Origin: Spirochaetales bacterium | GTDB taxonomy: Bacteria > Spirochaetota > Spirochaetia > B11-G9 | Direction of reading: 5' to 3' | Assembly (NCBI GenBank): GCA_027077185.1 | Contig: JALTGJ010000499.1 | Span: 1 to 5,772 of the forward strand | DNA: 5,772 nucleotides | Shown here: piece by piece, positions 5,725 to 5,772 of the stretch | How the letters are laid out: each line of letters starts with the position of its first letter | How positions within the stretch are numbered: the stretch's first letter is position 1 | Notes under the pieces: model-generated | Database searches by the model: none | Told to the model about the DNA's origin: nothing | The model's input: only the letters and a program-made list of their open reading frames with translations | Position numbers and translations under genes: made by a program

Positions 5725-5772
5725 ATGACTGGCAGAAGTAATAATTATAGGAAACTGTTAACTAATATATTT
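5725..5772 (+). CDS. Start of a downstream gene, product unknown (5' end only)
   Basis: An open frame runs from ATG 5725 to the window end, 16 codons: MTGRSNNYRKLLTNIF. GAGGA (5713-5717), within the last codons of the previous gene, is a well-placed ribosome site, and the gap to the preceding stop is 3 bases, so the two genes are probably co-transcribed and translationally coupled. The basic start followed by the hydrophobic residues at the edge would suit a signal peptide or membrane anchor, but too little is visible to name a family. Confidence 0.65.
   Translation, partial: MTGRSNNYRKLLTNIF

Noticed and set aside
1..5772. CRISPR array, tRNA, rRNA, insertion sequence or attachment site
   Set aside because: No regularly spaced repeats, cloverleaf-like sequence, transposase or terminal repeats were seen on either strand.

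Overview
The window is AT-rich bacterial chromosomal DNA with tightly packed, co-oriented genes. It most likely comes from a free-living spirochaete. The best evidence is the central gene: it encodes a cyclic-nucleotide-gated potassium channel that closely resembles, from memory, SthK of Spirochaeta thermophila, especially in the C-linker and nucleotide-binding domain. This lineage call is inference; there is no rRNA or other marker gene here to prove it.

Layout. Bases 1-1400 (minus strand) hold two genes of a metal-type ABC importer (Znu/Mnt/Tro class). The ATPase gene (1400-621) overlaps by one base the gene for its ABC-3 family permease (621-1), which runs off the left edge. A divergent intergenic region (1401-1530) has promoter-like elements facing both ways and a small dyad between them. 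Rightwards come a 59-residue protein (1531-1710) that has not been given a function and resembles an MshEN/GspE N-terminal half, the SthK-like channel (1713-3326, TTG start, only 2 bases after the small gene), an AT-rich 205-base gap with a promoter candidate, a 729-residue exported protein (3532-5721; signal peptide, possible beta-barrel, Ig-like region, transglutaminase-like domain, TPRs), and the first 16 codons of another gene (5725 to the right edge).

How they may work together. The small protein and the channel look co-transcribed and translationally coupled. MshEN domains are known c-di-GMP receptors, and the small protein keeps nearly all of the first half of that motif. The pair may therefore be a membrane-potential module that senses cAMP/cGMP through the channel and c-di-GMP (or a protein partner) through the small protein. 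The channel also carries a C-terminal fibronectin type III-like domain that should lie in the cytoplasm and that I do not recall in SthK. This pair is the best candidate for an undescribed system. The ABC importer and the exported transglutaminase/TPR protein appear to be separate transcription units.
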